From CAIYTF01 sp963664845 (GTDB lineage: Bacteria; Bacteroidota; Ignavibacteria; Ignavibacteriales; Ignavibacteriaceae): a DNA stretch of 64,000 nt. This document shows positions 33,356-42,237 of the stretch, one piece after another (the stretch's first letter is position 1; each line of letters starts with the position of its first letter). The position numbers and the translations under genes are program-made. The notes beneath the pieces are model-generated. The model did no database searches. It saw only the letters and a list, made by a program, of their open reading frames with translations, and was not told the DNA's origin. The DNA lies in assembly GCA_963664845.1 (NCBI GenBank), contig OY761615.1:5456001-5520000 (forward strand), given 5' to 3'.

Positions 33356-33948
33356 GACAGAATAGCCTTGATCATTGGTTCAATACTTTTTTTTACGCCG
33401 CAACTTTGCGCATACCTGAGCAGTTTTGCAATGTCCATTTTCGTTTTATCCCTGAGATATTCTTTCAGGGATTCGACTGCTACATCTTCTCCGAGTTTTT
33501 TCCGATACCGGAAGAGATCTGCGATCGTCTTCTCTTTGTTGTACATTTTAATGATCCCGCCCTTTACCCGGATACTGTCGATACCTTGGTCGTAATAGCT
33601 GTCGGAGAAATAATATACCCGTACCGGCGGATACTGCAGATGGAATTTGTCGGTATTATTCGGAACCGCGACATATACCTCAGACGGGCTAAAGGTTGTG
33701 AGCTCATAGTATGAAGCAGCGGAAAGAAGGCAAATGACAGCCATCTTATTCGACCGGCAGACATCAACAAAACTGCTGTGTTCGTCCCAAGGGAAGTCCA
33801 CGAGCCGGTAAAGTCCTGGCTTGATCTTGGAGATCATCCCTTGTTTTACGGCTCCTGCGATATCGCGGGTCTGAATGCCGGCTTCCCTGAGCGCCTTCAT
33901 ACAGGAATAGCCATTATTCTTTTCAAATATGTTGATTATCTTATTCAT
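33352..33948 (-). CDS. AbiEi-like antitoxin/repressor
   Basis: About 198 residues from the ATG at 33948. An upstream in-frame ATG at 34044 would add 32 residues with no family resemblance. The N-terminal winged helix, EKNNGYSCMKALREAGIQTR then AGAVKQGMISKIKPGLYRL, is typical of AbiEi antitoxins, which bind the operon promoter. The C-terminal part has the usual KEKTIADLFRYRKKLG. Together with the next gene it forms a type IV toxin-antitoxin pair, here beside the attachment site of the element. Confidence 0.85.
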   Translation of the reverse strand: MNKIINIFEKNNGYSCMKALREAGIQTRDIAGAVKQGMISKIKPGLYRLVDFPWDEHSSFVDVCRSNKMAVICLLSAASYYELTTFSPSEVYVAVPNNTDKFHLQYPPVRVYYFSDSYYDQGIDSIRVKGGIIKMYNKEKTIADLFRYRKKLGEDVAVESLKEYLRDKTKMDIAKLLRYAQSCGVKKSIEPMIKAILS

Positions 33949-34044
33949 AGTTCTGCTTTGTGAATCGTTTACAAGGTAAATATACGAAATATACCTTGAT
34001 ATTGATTCACCGTATGACAAATAAACACCACGGGAAAGATGCAA

Positions 34045-34227
34045 TTTATCGTCGAAAAACTTTTCAATAATGACGACTTTAGCGATATTTTGAGTAGTGT
34101 TTAATACACAATTTATCGAAGAATTCGGCTACTAAAAGGCACAGATATTTTTTCCTGAAAAATGTTTACACTATTTTAACACACATTTTCAAAAATGGCC
34201 AAAAACGACAAAAAATAAGGTCTAAAA
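34045..34227. other. element-end spacer
   Basis: AT-rich, non-coding, between the AbiE pair and the attachment site. It contains no recognisable gene. Short A-rich direct motifs (AAAAATGGCCAAAAACG and similar) could be integrase arm sites, which I cannot confirm. Confidence 0.35.
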
Positions 34228-34251
34228 TAGCGTAAAAACGCAGAAAATAAG
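34228..34251. repeat. GCGTA-type palindrome repeat, copy 2
   Basis: TAGCGTAAAAACGCAGAAAA, followed by TAAG, is closely related to 32387-32408. It lies 20 bases left of the tRNA-derived attachment core, where integrase arm-type sites would be expected. Confidence 0.5.
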
Positions 34252-34270
34252 CGAAAAAACGGCTTTTGAG

Positions 34271-34315
34271 TGAATGGCATTCAAGAGGTCAGCAGTTCGA
34301 TCCTGCTTAGCTCCA
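34271..34315 (+). other. attachment site: 3' part of a tRNA-Ala(GGC) gene
   Basis: From the anticodon arm onward this is a perfect tRNA-Ala: loop ATGGCAT with GGC anticodon (34276-34278), stem TCAAG, variable loop AGGTC, T-arm AGCAG-TTCGATC-CTGCT (34291-34307), acceptor strand TAGCTCC with T70 as expected for the G3:U70 alanine mark, and discriminator A. The 5' half is absent: upstream bases do not pair with the anticodon or acceptor strands. This is the displaced 3' end left when an element integrates into a tRNA gene. The repaired tRNA should be at the other end, left of the window. Confidence 0.85.
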
Positions 34316-34322
34316 CAAGATA

Positions 34323-34363
34323 ACCGCTTATAAGACAATGACTTATGAGCGGTTTTTGTTTTT
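34323..34363 (+). terminator. terminator of the tRNA-Ala gene
   Basis: Stem ACCGCTTATAAG/CTTATGAGCGGT (34323-34334, 34342-34353) with one wobble pair, followed by TTTTTGTTTTT. It belongs to the chromosomal side of the attachment site and originally ended the intact tRNA transcript. Confidence 0.85.
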
Positions 34364-34883
34364 AAACAATCCTGCCAGTTCAAACTATCTCCAAGCAACT
34401 GATTTCCCTGATTCAAGGGATCAATCCATCGCCAAGCGACCTCATTTACTTCGGTATTATCGTATACTTGCCTGAATTAATAAGGAACAAAATTTGCTTG
34501 AACCCAGCTTCAAATCAGATCTTTGACGATCATTGGGAAAATTTAACAATTTTTTAAAGATAAATTAAAATTAATTTGCGTAATCGTTTATCCCGCTGTA
34601 TTTTTCATACAGATACGAGGCAACCAAAGGTGTTAAAAAAATGTGGATAACTTTTATTCGTGAAAATGTTTCACGACTGGATACTGAATCAGTATTCAGA
34701 ACGTTGCCGGATATATGTTAACTTACATTATTTTGAACGCCATAACTTATTAAAAAACAATATATTACGTACGATTTCACCACTGTTAATAAGTTGTTGA
34801 AAGATTCTTCTTGCATAATACATTTGTGGTAAATTTTTACAAAATAATCGGTTTCTGATTTAATTGGAGTGTGAATAACTTTT
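34364..34883. other. probable replication origin region
   Basis: 520 bases without a gene directly before dnaA, very AT-rich in its second half. One consensus DnaA box is present on the minus strand (TTATCCACA read on that strand, 34642-34650), and a one-base variant (TTATTCACA) at 34870-34878 just before the dnaA start. The position next to dnaA, the AT-rich stretches and the boxes fit an oriC or a dnaA autoregulatory region. Only two boxes are clear. Confidence 0.55.
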
Positions 34884-36281
34884 ATGGATATTGTTCTTGA
34901 GAATAAACTTGATACCCTTACTGCATCTCAAGTCTGGAACAAATGTTTGACGATTATTAAGGATAACGTCTCGCCAATGACCTTCAATACCTGGTTTATT
35001 CCGATTAAACCGCTTGAGATCATTGAGAACACAATTAAGATTCAACTGCCCAATTCCTATTATTATGAATGGATAGATCAACGGTACAACTCTCTCCTGC
35101 ATAAAACAATCAAGGAAACCCTTGGAGAAACGGGTGCAATTGAATATGTAATTCAGGATGAAGCCTTGGATATCAAACCCGAACGTTCTATCAGCGTTCA
35201 TATCAAGGCTCCCGAGATCAAGATCCCGACAAAAATTGCCTCTGATTTTAATACTGGTTTGAACCCCAAATACTCATTTGATAACTTCATCAAAGGCAGC
35301 GGCAATGAACTTGCTCATGCCGCCGGACTGGCAGTAGGGAACACTCCCCAAGGTTCATCGTTCAACCCTTTATTTATTTATGGTGGCGTTGGACTCGGCA
35401 AAACTCATCTGTTGCATGCAATTGGCAACAAGGTAGTAAGCACACATCCTTCGTTGCGGGTGCATTATGTCTCAACCGAGGAATTCACGGTTAAATTTCT
35501 TGAGGCAATTCAAAACAATACGGTTAATGAATTCCAGAGTTTTTTCCGTGCTGTTGATGTTCTTATTTTAGATGATATTCAGTTCCTTATAGGCAAAGAA
35601 AAAACGCAGGATCATTTTTTCCATACCTTCAATTCGCTGTATAATGGCGGAAAGCAGATCATTCTTACAAGTGATAAACCTCCTAAGGATCTTCGCGGTC
35701 TTGACGAACGGCTCATCTCACGCTTTCATATGGGCCTCACAGCTGATATAACCCCACCGGACTATGAGACACGGCTGGTTATCCTGAACAAGAAAGCTGA
35801 CGAAATCGGACTCTCCATTCAACCGGGAATTCTTGATTATATAGCTTCAAATATCACCTCAAACATCAGGGAACTTGAAGGTTGTTTGTTGAAGCTGTTG
35901 GCGAATGTTTCTCTCACTTCACGCGACATGGATCTGCCACTTGCAAAAAAAACCGTGCAGGAGATCTCAACAACCCGAAAAACATACATCAGCGTTGATC
36001 TGATTACAAAGATGGTTTGCGAGTCATTAAAGATTGATGAGAATAAAGTCCGTGATAAAACGCGTAAAGCAGAAATAGCATTGGCCAGACAAATCTCTAT
36101 GTATTTGTCAAAAGAATTAACCAAAAACTCATTGAAAAACATTGGGCTCTATTTTGGCGGACGGGATCACTCCACGGTAATTCACGCCTGCACAACTGTG
36201 AGGGGACTCATGGAATCGGACAACAGATTCTGTGAACAGGTTAATTCGATCAAATTGAGAATTGAAACCGCCGGTATGTGA
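34884..36281 (+). CDS. dnaA: chromosomal replication initiator DnaA
   Basis: 465 residues, standard length. Domain I begins SQVWNKCLTIIKDNVSPMTF. The AAA+ domain has Walker A YGGVGLGKTHLLHAIGNKV (near residue 165), Walker B VDVLILDDIQFL and sensor/arginine-finger region LDERLISRFHMGL. Domain IV ends with the DnaA signature FGGRDHSTVIHACTTV (near 430) that reads DnaA boxes. It opens duplex DNA at the origin and loads DnaB. A DnaA box lies just before its start, suggesting autoregulation. It stands alone, without dnaN next to it in the window. Confidence 0.97.
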   Translation: MDIVLENKLDTLTASQVWNKCLTIIKDNVSPMTFNTWFIPIKPLEIIENTIKIQLPNSYYYEWIDQRYNSLLHKTIKETLGETGAIEYVIQDEALDIKPERSISVHIKAPEIKIPTKIASDFNTGLNPKYSFDNFIKGSGNELAHAAGLAVGNTPQGSSFNPLFIYGGVGLGKTHLLHAIGNKVVSTHPSLRVHYVSTEEFTVKFLEAIQNNTVNEFQSFFRAVDVLILDDIQFLIGKEKTQDHFFHTFNSLYNGGKQIILTSDKPPKDLRGLDERLISRFHMGLTADITPPDYETRLVILNKKADEIGLSIQPGILDYIASNITSNIRELEGCLLKLLANVSLTSRDMDLPLAKKTVQEISTTRKTYISVDLITKMVCESLKIDENKVRDKTRKAEIALARQISMYLSKELTKNSLKNIGLYFGGRDHSTVIHACTTVRGLMESDNRFCEQVNSIKLRIETAGM

Positions 36282-36293
36282 CGACGGTTTTTA
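36265..36293 (+). terminator. probable dnaA terminator
   Basis: AAACCG (36265-36270) pairs with CGGTTT (36285-36290), with CG/CG continuing after a mismatch, then a TTTTATTT tract. The stop codon of dnaA lies in the loop. Confidence 0.5.
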
Positions 36294-36338
36294 TTTATAT
36301 AATAATTTTTTATTCATTTCGATTCTACACACTGTACA

Positions 36339-36923
36339 ATGAAAACACTTTTATTAGCGACCGCTGCTATGTTCGCCTTTTTATTTAGCGCCTGCTCCTC
36401 CTTATCAGACGTCACCATTCTGGACCGCACTTCCTGGAAAGCAGAGAACCCACGACCCTTCAAGCCACAGGTTCCATCCCGTATAGTGGTTCATCATGAA
36501 GGAACATTCTTTGATACAACTAAACAAAGCCCGACTGAACATATTCATCATATCCAAACATGGGGTATGGGAAAAGACCGTAACTGGAGCGATGTTCCAT
36601 ATCATTTCTTCATTGATCTGTCCGGGATTATCTATGAAGGACGGAATGTTTTCACTCAGGGCGAAACCAATTTGAATGAAAATGTGGATGGACAACTGCA
36701 AATTGCGCTTCTGGGAAATTTTGATGAACAACAACCTGCCCCAAAACAATTACACTCGTTGCTCTCTTTGCTGGAATTATCCTGCCGCAAATATTCCATC
36801 CCGGCAGACTCCATAAAAACACACAAAGATTATGCGGTTACACAATGCCCCGGGAAGAATCTCTCAAGATATTTTTCCGATGGTTCCATCAGACAGGAAG
36901 TTAAGCGGTTACTTCAAAAATAG
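36339..36923 (+). CDS. amidase_2/PGRP-type lipoprotein
   Basis: 194 residues. A lipoprotein signal with lipobox LFSAC places it in the envelope. The amidase domain has zinc-binding His residues in IVVHHEGTFF (near residue 53) and in IKTHKDYAVTQCPGKNL (near 160), with DVPYHFFIDLSGIIYEGRN between. It probably cuts muropeptides or wall stem peptides in the periplasm, in the manner of AmpD-type enzymes. The Cys in QCPG is the usual one of this family. It lies 57 bases after dnaA. Confidence 0.8.
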   Translation: MKTLLLATAAMFAFLFSACSSLSDVTILDRTSWKAENPRPFKPQVPSRIVVHHEGTFFDTTKQSPTEHIHHIQTWGMGKDRNWSDVPYHFFIDLSGIIYEGRNVFTQGETNLNENVDGQLQIALLGNFDEQQPAPKQLHSLLSLLELSCRKYSIPADSIKTHKDYAVTQCPGKNLSRYFSDGSIRQEVKRLLQK

Positions 36924-36939
36924 ACGGTTACAGTAACTG

Positions 36940-37884
36940 CTAATCAGCAAACGGGTTCTCCAATAGCGTAATTGGTTTTTCCAAACTGGAAATTCGCACT
37001 TTAATTCCCAATGGCAGAGTTGAGAACAATTTTATGTGGCCATGGGGAAATCCGGCCAACACAGGAACGGACAGATCACCAAAATAATTAGCAAAAACCT
37101 CCTGTAAACTGAGTGTTGGCTTTTCAGGCTCAGGTTCTATGCATTCAGAAAAATCTCCCAGAATAACACCTTGAAGTTTCGAAAGCACATTTGCCAGTTT
37201 AAGCTGATTAAGCATACGGTCAATGCGATATGGTGGTTCTCCAATATCTTCAATAAATAAAATGCTTCCCCGAAGATCAGGTAAATAGGCGGTTCCCAGA
37301 AGACTGTTGATAAGTGTGAGGTTTCCACCCAACAGTGTTCCTTCGGCAGTTCCTTCAGTCAGAAAGGTAAGGTTCGCGGATTCAGGAAGCCGGAATTCTT
37401 TCCAGTAGTCTCTGGTTTGCACCAGCTTCCAAAATTCGGTGGTAGTGAATGAAGGAGATTCTGATTGGAAGTCCACGGCTGGCATTGGGCCCGAGAAAGT
37501 GACCAGTCCGCATTTGCTGAAGAATGCGGAATGCAATGCCGTGATATCACTATAACCAATAAATATTTTGGGATTGTTCCGGATCAGAGAATAATCCACT
37601 CTGTCAAGCATTCGCCCCGAGCCGTATCCTCCACGTAGACAGAATATTGCCTTCACTTCCGGATCGGAAAACAATGCATGTATATCGTTTACTCGCTGTT
37701 CATCACTTCCGGCAAGATAACCCGAAACCTCACCTACATTTTGTCCTGTCTTGACCTTATAGCCTTGCTCAACCAGGTAATCGATACTTTTCCGGATTTT
37801 CTCTTTATCAGCTACCGGTGATGCAGGAGTTATCAGTCCAACGGTTGCTCCGGATTGTAATTGAGCGGGTTTTATAACATTCAT
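36940..37884 (-). CDS. ldcA: muramoyltetrapeptide LD-carboxypeptidase (S66)
   Basis: 314 residues. Removes the terminal D-Ala from cytosolic tetrapeptides during wall recycling. The catalytic Ser is in FIGYSDITALHSAFF (near residue 111), Glu in LFIEDIGEPPYRID (near 208), and His in GFPHGHIKLF (near 281). The N-terminus LQSGATVGLITPASPVADKE is characteristic. It converges on the amidase lipoprotein gene, which suits a shared role in wall turnover. Confidence 0.88.
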   Translation of the reverse strand: MNVIKPAQLQSGATVGLITPASPVADKEKIRKSIDYLVEQGYKVKTGQNVGEVSGYLAGSDEQRVNDIHALFSDPEVKAIFCLRGGYGSGRMLDRVDYSLIRNNPKIFIGYSDITALHSAFFSKCGLVTFSGPMPAVDFQSESPSFTTTEFWKLVQTRDYWKEFRLPESANLTFLTEGTAEGTLLGGNLTLINSLLGTAYLPDLRGSILFIEDIGEPPYRIDRMLNQLKLANVLSKLQGVILGDFSECIEPEPEKPTLSLQEVFANYFGDLSVPVLAGFPHGHIKLFSTLPLGIKVRISSLEKPITLLENPFAD

Positions 37885-38052
37885 ATTTGGAAAAGCTGTT
37901 TAGTGCATAAAAGGGAATCGGATTCCAGTGTTCCCGTATATTGTATTTTAAAATGTATACTATTTTCAATTTCCCGCCAAATACGATAGATTGCGGTGCG
38001 CAAAATTTACGAATTGCACAACAAGCTAACAAATGAAGCAGACTACGCTATT

Positions 38053-39279
38053 ATGAGAATAAATAAACCACTTCTGCTGGCGCCCGCCGGCAGTTGGACT
38101 ATGTTGAATGCCGTTATTGACCGGGGAGCCGACGCGGTTTATTTTGGCATTCAGGACTTCAATATGCGGGCTCAATCAGAAAACTTCACTATTGATGAGA
38201 TCCATGAGGTTGTGACTCTTTGTCACGAACGCAAAGTGCAGGCGCATTTGACGCTGAACACCATATTGTTCGATGAAGAACTGGAGAAAGCGGCAGCCAT
38301 TATCCGGACCGCCAAAACTGAGGGAGTGGATGAGATAATATGCTGGGATCCGGGAGTCATCCAATTGTGTATTGAGCATCAGATGCCATTCTGCATCTCC
38401 ACGCAGGCTTCTGTGGCAAATTCGGCTGCAGCTCGTTTCTATCATAAGCTTGGCGCAAAACGTGTTGTTCTGGCACGGGAATGTTCACTGGAAAAGATCA
38501 AAGAGATCATTAATCAGGTTGATATTGAGGTTGAAGCCTTTATTCACGGTGCCATGTGCATAGCCGTAAGCGGCAGATGTTTTCTGAGCCATGAACTTTT
38601 TGGCAGAAGTGCCAATCGTGGTGATTGTATCCAACCCTGCAGAAGGGAATATCAGATTTATGATGAAAGAAAAGATTATTCACTGACCATGGGGAATGAT
38701 TATGTCTTGTCATCTAAAGACCTGTGCTCTATCGATTTTCTTGATCAATTGATTAAAGCGGGTATCCACGTTTTCAAAATTGAGGGAAGGAAAAGAAGCC
38801 CGGAATATGCAGCAGCAGTGACAGAAGTTTACCGTGCAGCAATTGATGCGTATTTTGAAAATGCACTGACAACTGAAAGAAAATCCGAGCTCACCGAGAG
38901 ATTAAATGATGTTTTTAATCGTGGATTCACTTCAGGTTTTTATCATGCTGACCCTGATGGCAAGGACTTTGCCACGGAGGAAGGCAACATAGCGGCAATC
39001 CGCAAGGAATATCGCGGAGAAGTGCTCAATTATTATAAAAACAGTATGGCGGCCTTTATTAGATTAAAAGGCGGAACGTTGAGCAAAGGCGATAAAGTGT
39101 TAATTATCGGGAAAACAAGCGGCGTGGTGGAGCTTGAGATTGAAACCATGCGCGTGAATGATATCGAAAAAGAATTTGCAGGGAAAGGTGATACGATAAC
39201 TTTTCTTTGCCATCAAAGAGTTAGAGCGGGGGACAAGCTGTATGTTCTTAAAGATGCTGATAATACTCAGCTAAAGTGA
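38053..39279 (+). CDS. U32-family peptidase-like protein (RlhA/TrhP type)
   Basis: About 408 residues from the ATG at 38053; the frame is open further upstream to a GTG at 37996, but similarity begins with LLLAPAGSWTMLNAVIDRGA. It shows the U32 signature EVEAFIHGAMCIAVSGRCFL (near residue 164) with Cys residues, and NRGDCIQPCRREYQI, which together hold the cysteine cluster. Relatives take part in hydroxylation of tRNA or 23S rRNA with a prephenate-derived group, rather than proteolysis. The C-terminal 80 residues form the extra beta domain of longer members. The 3' end overlaps the convergent nth-like gene by 9 bases. Confidence 0.85.
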   Translation: MRINKPLLLAPAGSWTMLNAVIDRGADAVYFGIQDFNMRAQSENFTIDEIHEVVTLCHERKVQAHLTLNTILFDEELEKAAAIIRTAKTEGVDEIICWDPGVIQLCIEHQMPFCISTQASVANSAAARFYHKLGAKRVVLARECSLEKIKEIINQVDIEVEAFIHGAMCIAVSGRCFLSHELFGRSANRGDCIQPCRREYQIYDERKDYSLTMGNDYVLSSKDLCSIDFLDQLIKAGIHVFKIEGRKRSPEYAAAVTEVYRAAIDAYFENALTTERKSELTERLNDVFNRGFTSGFYHADPDGKDFATEEGNIAAIRKEYRGEVLNYYKNSMAAFIRLKGGTLSKGDKVLIIGKTSGVVELEIETMRVNDIEKEFAGKGDTITFLCHQRVRAGDKLYVLKDADNTQLK

Positions 39280-39984
39280 GTCAAGCAGCAGGAACTCGTT
39301 CTTTTTGTATTCTGAGTTTTCGGTAAGTTTATTTTCAAATTTACAAACCTTTTTCAGCGGACAAACCCCGCATGAAGGTTTGGCCGGTCTGCAAAATTCT
39401 CTTCCCAGCCTTATCAGGTTTGTATGAAAAGTATGTGCTGAATTCTCAGGCAGGTGCTCCTGAATCAGCCAAAAAGTTTTCTCAGGTGTGGAAGCTTCAA
39501 CCAGGCCCAGGCGGTTTAATATTCTGTGGACGTGTGTATCAACGGGGCACACGTTTCTGAACATGGAGAAGAGTAATACACAGGAAGCCGTTTTAACTCC
39601 AACTCCATTCATTGCAGTCAAATCCTTCAAAGCATCAAAGTCACTCATCTTTTCCAGGTAGTCCAAGTTTAATGACTTCTGTTTTGCCTGAATCGCTGTC
39701 AATGCCCCCTTAATGGCTGCAGCCTTTTGTTTGGCAAGTCCGGCTATCCTGATTTCCTTTTCAATTATTTTTATCGGCAATATGGCAACCTGTTCCCATG
39801 ATGGGTATTTCCCGCGTAAATTAAGGTATGCTTTGTAAGAGTTCTTATCATTTGTATTTTGTGATAGAATCGTTCCGATCAGTGTGGTAAGTGGAGACGG
39901 TGTCGTGGCGTTCCTCTCGGGAATTCCGTAAAACAGTATAAGCTTGTCGTTAACGGTGAGAATTCGTCTTCCCAGGGCTGTCAT
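39271..39984 (-). CDS. nth: endonuclease III-like DNA glycosylase
   Basis: 237 residues. The helix-hairpin-helix is LTAMNGVGVKTASCVLLF, whose Lys is the catalytic one, followed by VCPVDTHVHRILNRLGL with the catalytic Asp. The C-terminal 4Fe-4S loop has CRPAKPSCGVCPLKKVC (Cys spacing 6-2-5). It removes oxidised pyrimidines and cuts the backbone. It has an extra C-terminal tail after the cluster. Its start overlaps the aminotransferase stop by 4 bases. Confidence 0.88.
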   Translation of the reverse strand: MTALGRRILTVNDKLILFYGIPERNATTPSPLTTLIGTILSQNTNDKNSYKAYLNLRGKYPSWEQVAILPIKIIEKEIRIAGLAKQKAAAIKGALTAIQAKQKSLNLDYLEKMSDFDALKDLTAMNGVGVKTASCVLLFSMFRNVCPVDTHVHRILNRLGLVEASTPEKTFWLIQEHLPENSAHTFHTNLIRLGREFCRPAKPSCGVCPLKKVCKFENKLTENSEYKKNEFLLLDSL

Positions 39985-41165
39985 CTGTTGGTGCTTCCTT
40001 TTTGCAAATCAGAAGCCGCATCTAGCAATCTCTCGATACCCTGCATCAATGTTTCTTCTTTTTTGGCAAAACATATACGAATGATCGACAGATCGGAACC
40101 CTTTGAATAGAATGGCGAGAGCGGAATAACCGCGATGCCGTATTTTGTTACGAGCAGTTTTGCAAATGCAAAATCGTGTATGTTCGTCAGGTCGCTGTAA
40201 TCAAGTATTTGGAAGTACGTTCCCTGCGATGGTGTAAATCTAAATGCTGAGCCCTTCAGGTGTTCCAGGAGCAAATCTCTTTTTTGTTGATAGAATGAAG
40301 ATAGTGTCAGATACCGTTCCTTTTCTTCAATGAAATCTGCATAGGCATATTGAACTGGAGTATTCACTGCAAACACGGTAAACTGATGAATATTCCTGAA
40401 AGCAGTAGTCAATTCCGGCCGTGCGACTACATAACCAACTTTCCACCCCGTTGTATGATACGTTTTCCCAAAGGAGAAAACAGTCAGAAGGTTGGGGCAG
40501 TCATCAAAATGAGAAAGCATTGATTTATGGGTGATACCGTCAAATACAATATGTTCATAAACTTCATCGCTCAGAATCAGAAAGCCGTGTTTATTGGAAT
40601 ATGCAGCCATTTTTTTAAGATCATCGGATGAAAGCAATGAACCGCAGGGATTGTGCGGTGTGTTGATGATCACCATTTTGGTCGTGGAAGAAATTGTTCT
40701 TTCAAACGACTCCCAGTTAATGGAAAAGTCAGGTGGATGCAGTGGTAAAGGTCTTACAATGCCTCCCATAGCCTGAATGGAGGGGAGATATGAATCATAA
40801 GCAGGTTCAAAAATTATCACTTCATCTCCGGGAAGCACAAAGGAAGTGATAATTGAAAACAGTGCCTGAGTTGCACCGGCCGTAATGGTTATTTCTTTAT
40901 CGGGATCGATCAACATACCGTAAAGACTGTTGATTTTATCAGATATTCCCTGTTTTAGCCTTGGAACGCCTGGCATAGGCGCATACTGGTTATACCCATC
41001 CCGCATATATTTTCGGACGATTTCAATTAGCGCGTCATCGCAGTTGAAGTCCGGGAATCCCTGGGAGAGGTTAATAGCATTATTATCCAGCGCTAACTTG
41101 GTCATCACAGCAAAAATGCTCGCAGGAGTCTCTGCGAGGCGCGAGGCGGGTGCTTTTATGTTCAA
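39981..41165 (-). CDS. class I/II aminotransferase (methionine/kynurenine type)
   Basis: 394 residues, a PLP enzyme. The PLP-binding Lys is in SFGKTYHTTGWKVGYVVARP (near residue 238), with INTPHNPCGSLLS (near 171) and ILSDEVYEHIVFDG (near 205) as standard fold-type I motifs. INLSQGFPDFNCDD at the start is typical of the YbdL/kynurenine aminotransferase group, which uses methionine, glutamine or aromatic amino acids. The substrate cannot be fixed. Genes on each side overlap by 4 bases. Confidence 0.85.
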   Translation of the reverse strand: MNIKAPASRLAETPASIFAVMTKLALDNNAINLSQGFPDFNCDDALIEIVRKYMRDGYNQYAPMPGVPRLKQGISDKINSLYGMLIDPDKEITITAGATQALFSIITSFVLPGDEVIIFEPAYDSYLPSIQAMGGIVRPLPLHPPDFSINWESFERTISSTTKMVIINTPHNPCGSLLSSDDLKKMAAYSNKHGFLILSDEVYEHIVFDGITHKSMLSHFDDCPNLLTVFSFGKTYHTTGWKVGYVVARPELTTAFRNIHQFTVFAVNTPVQYAYADFIEEKERYLTLSSFYQQKRDLLLEHLKGSAFRFTPSQGTYFQILDYSDLTNIHDFAFAKLLVTKYGIAVIPLSPFYSKGSDLSIIRICFAKKEETLMQGIERLLDAASDLQKGSTNR

Positions 41166-41527
41166 GGGTTCAATCCTCCATCCTGAAAATTTTCACGCAA
41201 CTTTTTGGGCAGTGCCCGGACCACCAGCTCGTATGAGTGGTCGATAAGCTCAGCCAGTAATTTGCCGGGAATGGTTCCTTCCAGCATTACCGTATTCCAG
41301 TGTGTTTTATTCATATGGTAACCCGGGAGAATGTCCTCATATTCTTCTCGAAGTTCAACAGCCCGTTCAGGATCGCATTTAAGATTTATTGAAAAGGGAG
41401 GTGTAAGGTTCAGCAGCATGAACATCTTGCCGCAAACCTTGAATACCGGGGTTTCCTCGTCGAAAGGTAGGCTTTCGGTCGCCTGTTCTTTCCTAAGTGC
41501 ATATTCGCGAATTTCTTCTATATCCAT
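41162..41527 (-). CDS. MmcQ/YjbR family protein
   Basis: About 121 residues from the ATG at 41527; an upstream ATG would add 22 residues unlike the family. Family marks are IREYALRKEQATESLPFDEE, then FKVCGKMFMLLNL, FSINLKCDPERAVELREEY and HMNKTHWNTVMLEG. The fold resembles a double-wing DNA-binding domain, but the function is unknown. It is the first gene of the minus-strand run that continues into the aminotransferase and nth genes. Confidence 0.85.
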   Translation of the reverse strand: MDIEEIREYALRKEQATESLPFDEETPVFKVCGKMFMLLNLTPPFSINLKCDPERAVELREEYEDILPGYHMNKTHWNTVMLEGTIPGKLLAELIDHSYELVVRALPKKLRENFQDGGLNP

Positions 41528-41801
41528 TTGCCGATTTTCTTGTGTTGGGGAATTAGCTTTATCAGATGAAAATATAGTGCAAAATGTACACATAGAAAAA
41601 TAATAGGTACTGGAAACGTCGTTAGTTTGATTGTATTGTCCAGTATCAATGCATTACACCATGACTGGAAGATGGATACCTGTTTTCACGCATAGGTGTC
41701 AACTTAACAGGCTCTCAAGCATGCGTCATTCGCGCGAAGGCGGGAATCTACCTAATCAGGAGCGTTTCTAAGATAATTTCATGGTCAGCGTCTTGCGGGG
41801 C

Positions 41802-41892
41802 GCGGGCGAACCAACGCAACCTGGGAAAACAAATCGATGAATCATCTGGCGCTGGTTGTTAATTTGTCGCAGAATTTTCATTCGCATCCTGG
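41802..41892. repeat. 91-bp direct repeat, copy 1
   Basis: Matches 42147-42237 at 84 of 91 positions without gaps, beginning GCGGGCGAACCAACGCAACC and ending TTCGCATCCTGG. The bases before it (TCTTGCGGGGC) also recur at about 42087. Confidence 0.85.
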
Positions 41893-42043
41893 GTTCATCT
41901 GAAATTTAAGTGGCAATGCAAAATATCTTATGACGGAAATAGTTAACCTGCCTCGATTATCTAAATAATATTCCTAAGCATTCCAAATACTTTGCTCCCC
42001 TTTTTAGAACTATTCCTCCCTTGGGGTAGATATAACTAAAAAA

Positions 42044-42061
42044 GTGCCCTGACAAGGGCAC
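42044..42061 (-). terminator. terminator-like hairpin
   Basis: GTGCCCT/AGGGCAC around GACA, with an A run immediately left, which reads as a T run on the minus strand. No minus-strand gene ends here, so it may be a relic. Confidence 0.4.
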
Positions 42062-42146
42062 AATGTGAATAACTGTCTCATCCCGTCTTGCGGGGCGCGG
42101 GGGAACCCCGCGGAGAATGAATCACTCGAATTTTACGTCCCCGAAG

Positions 42147-42237
42147 GCGGGCGAACCAACGCAACCTGAGAAAACAAATCGATGAATTACTTGGAACTGG
42201 TTGTTAATTTGTCGCTGAATTTTCATTCGCATCCTGG
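42147..42237. repeat. 91-bp direct repeat, copy 2
   Basis: Second copy, 345 bases from the first, with seven substitutions. Both copies lie in the gap before coaBC and have no open frame in common that looks coding. Confidence 0.85.

Noticed and set aside
34222..34416. Minus-strand open frame across the tRNA fragment
   Set aside because: It is a shadow of the tRNA 3' end and its terminator, with no ribosome site.
37996..38052. Upstream extension of the U32-family gene to a GTG start
   Set aside because: The extra 19 residues show no resemblance to the family and there is no ribosome site before the GTG.
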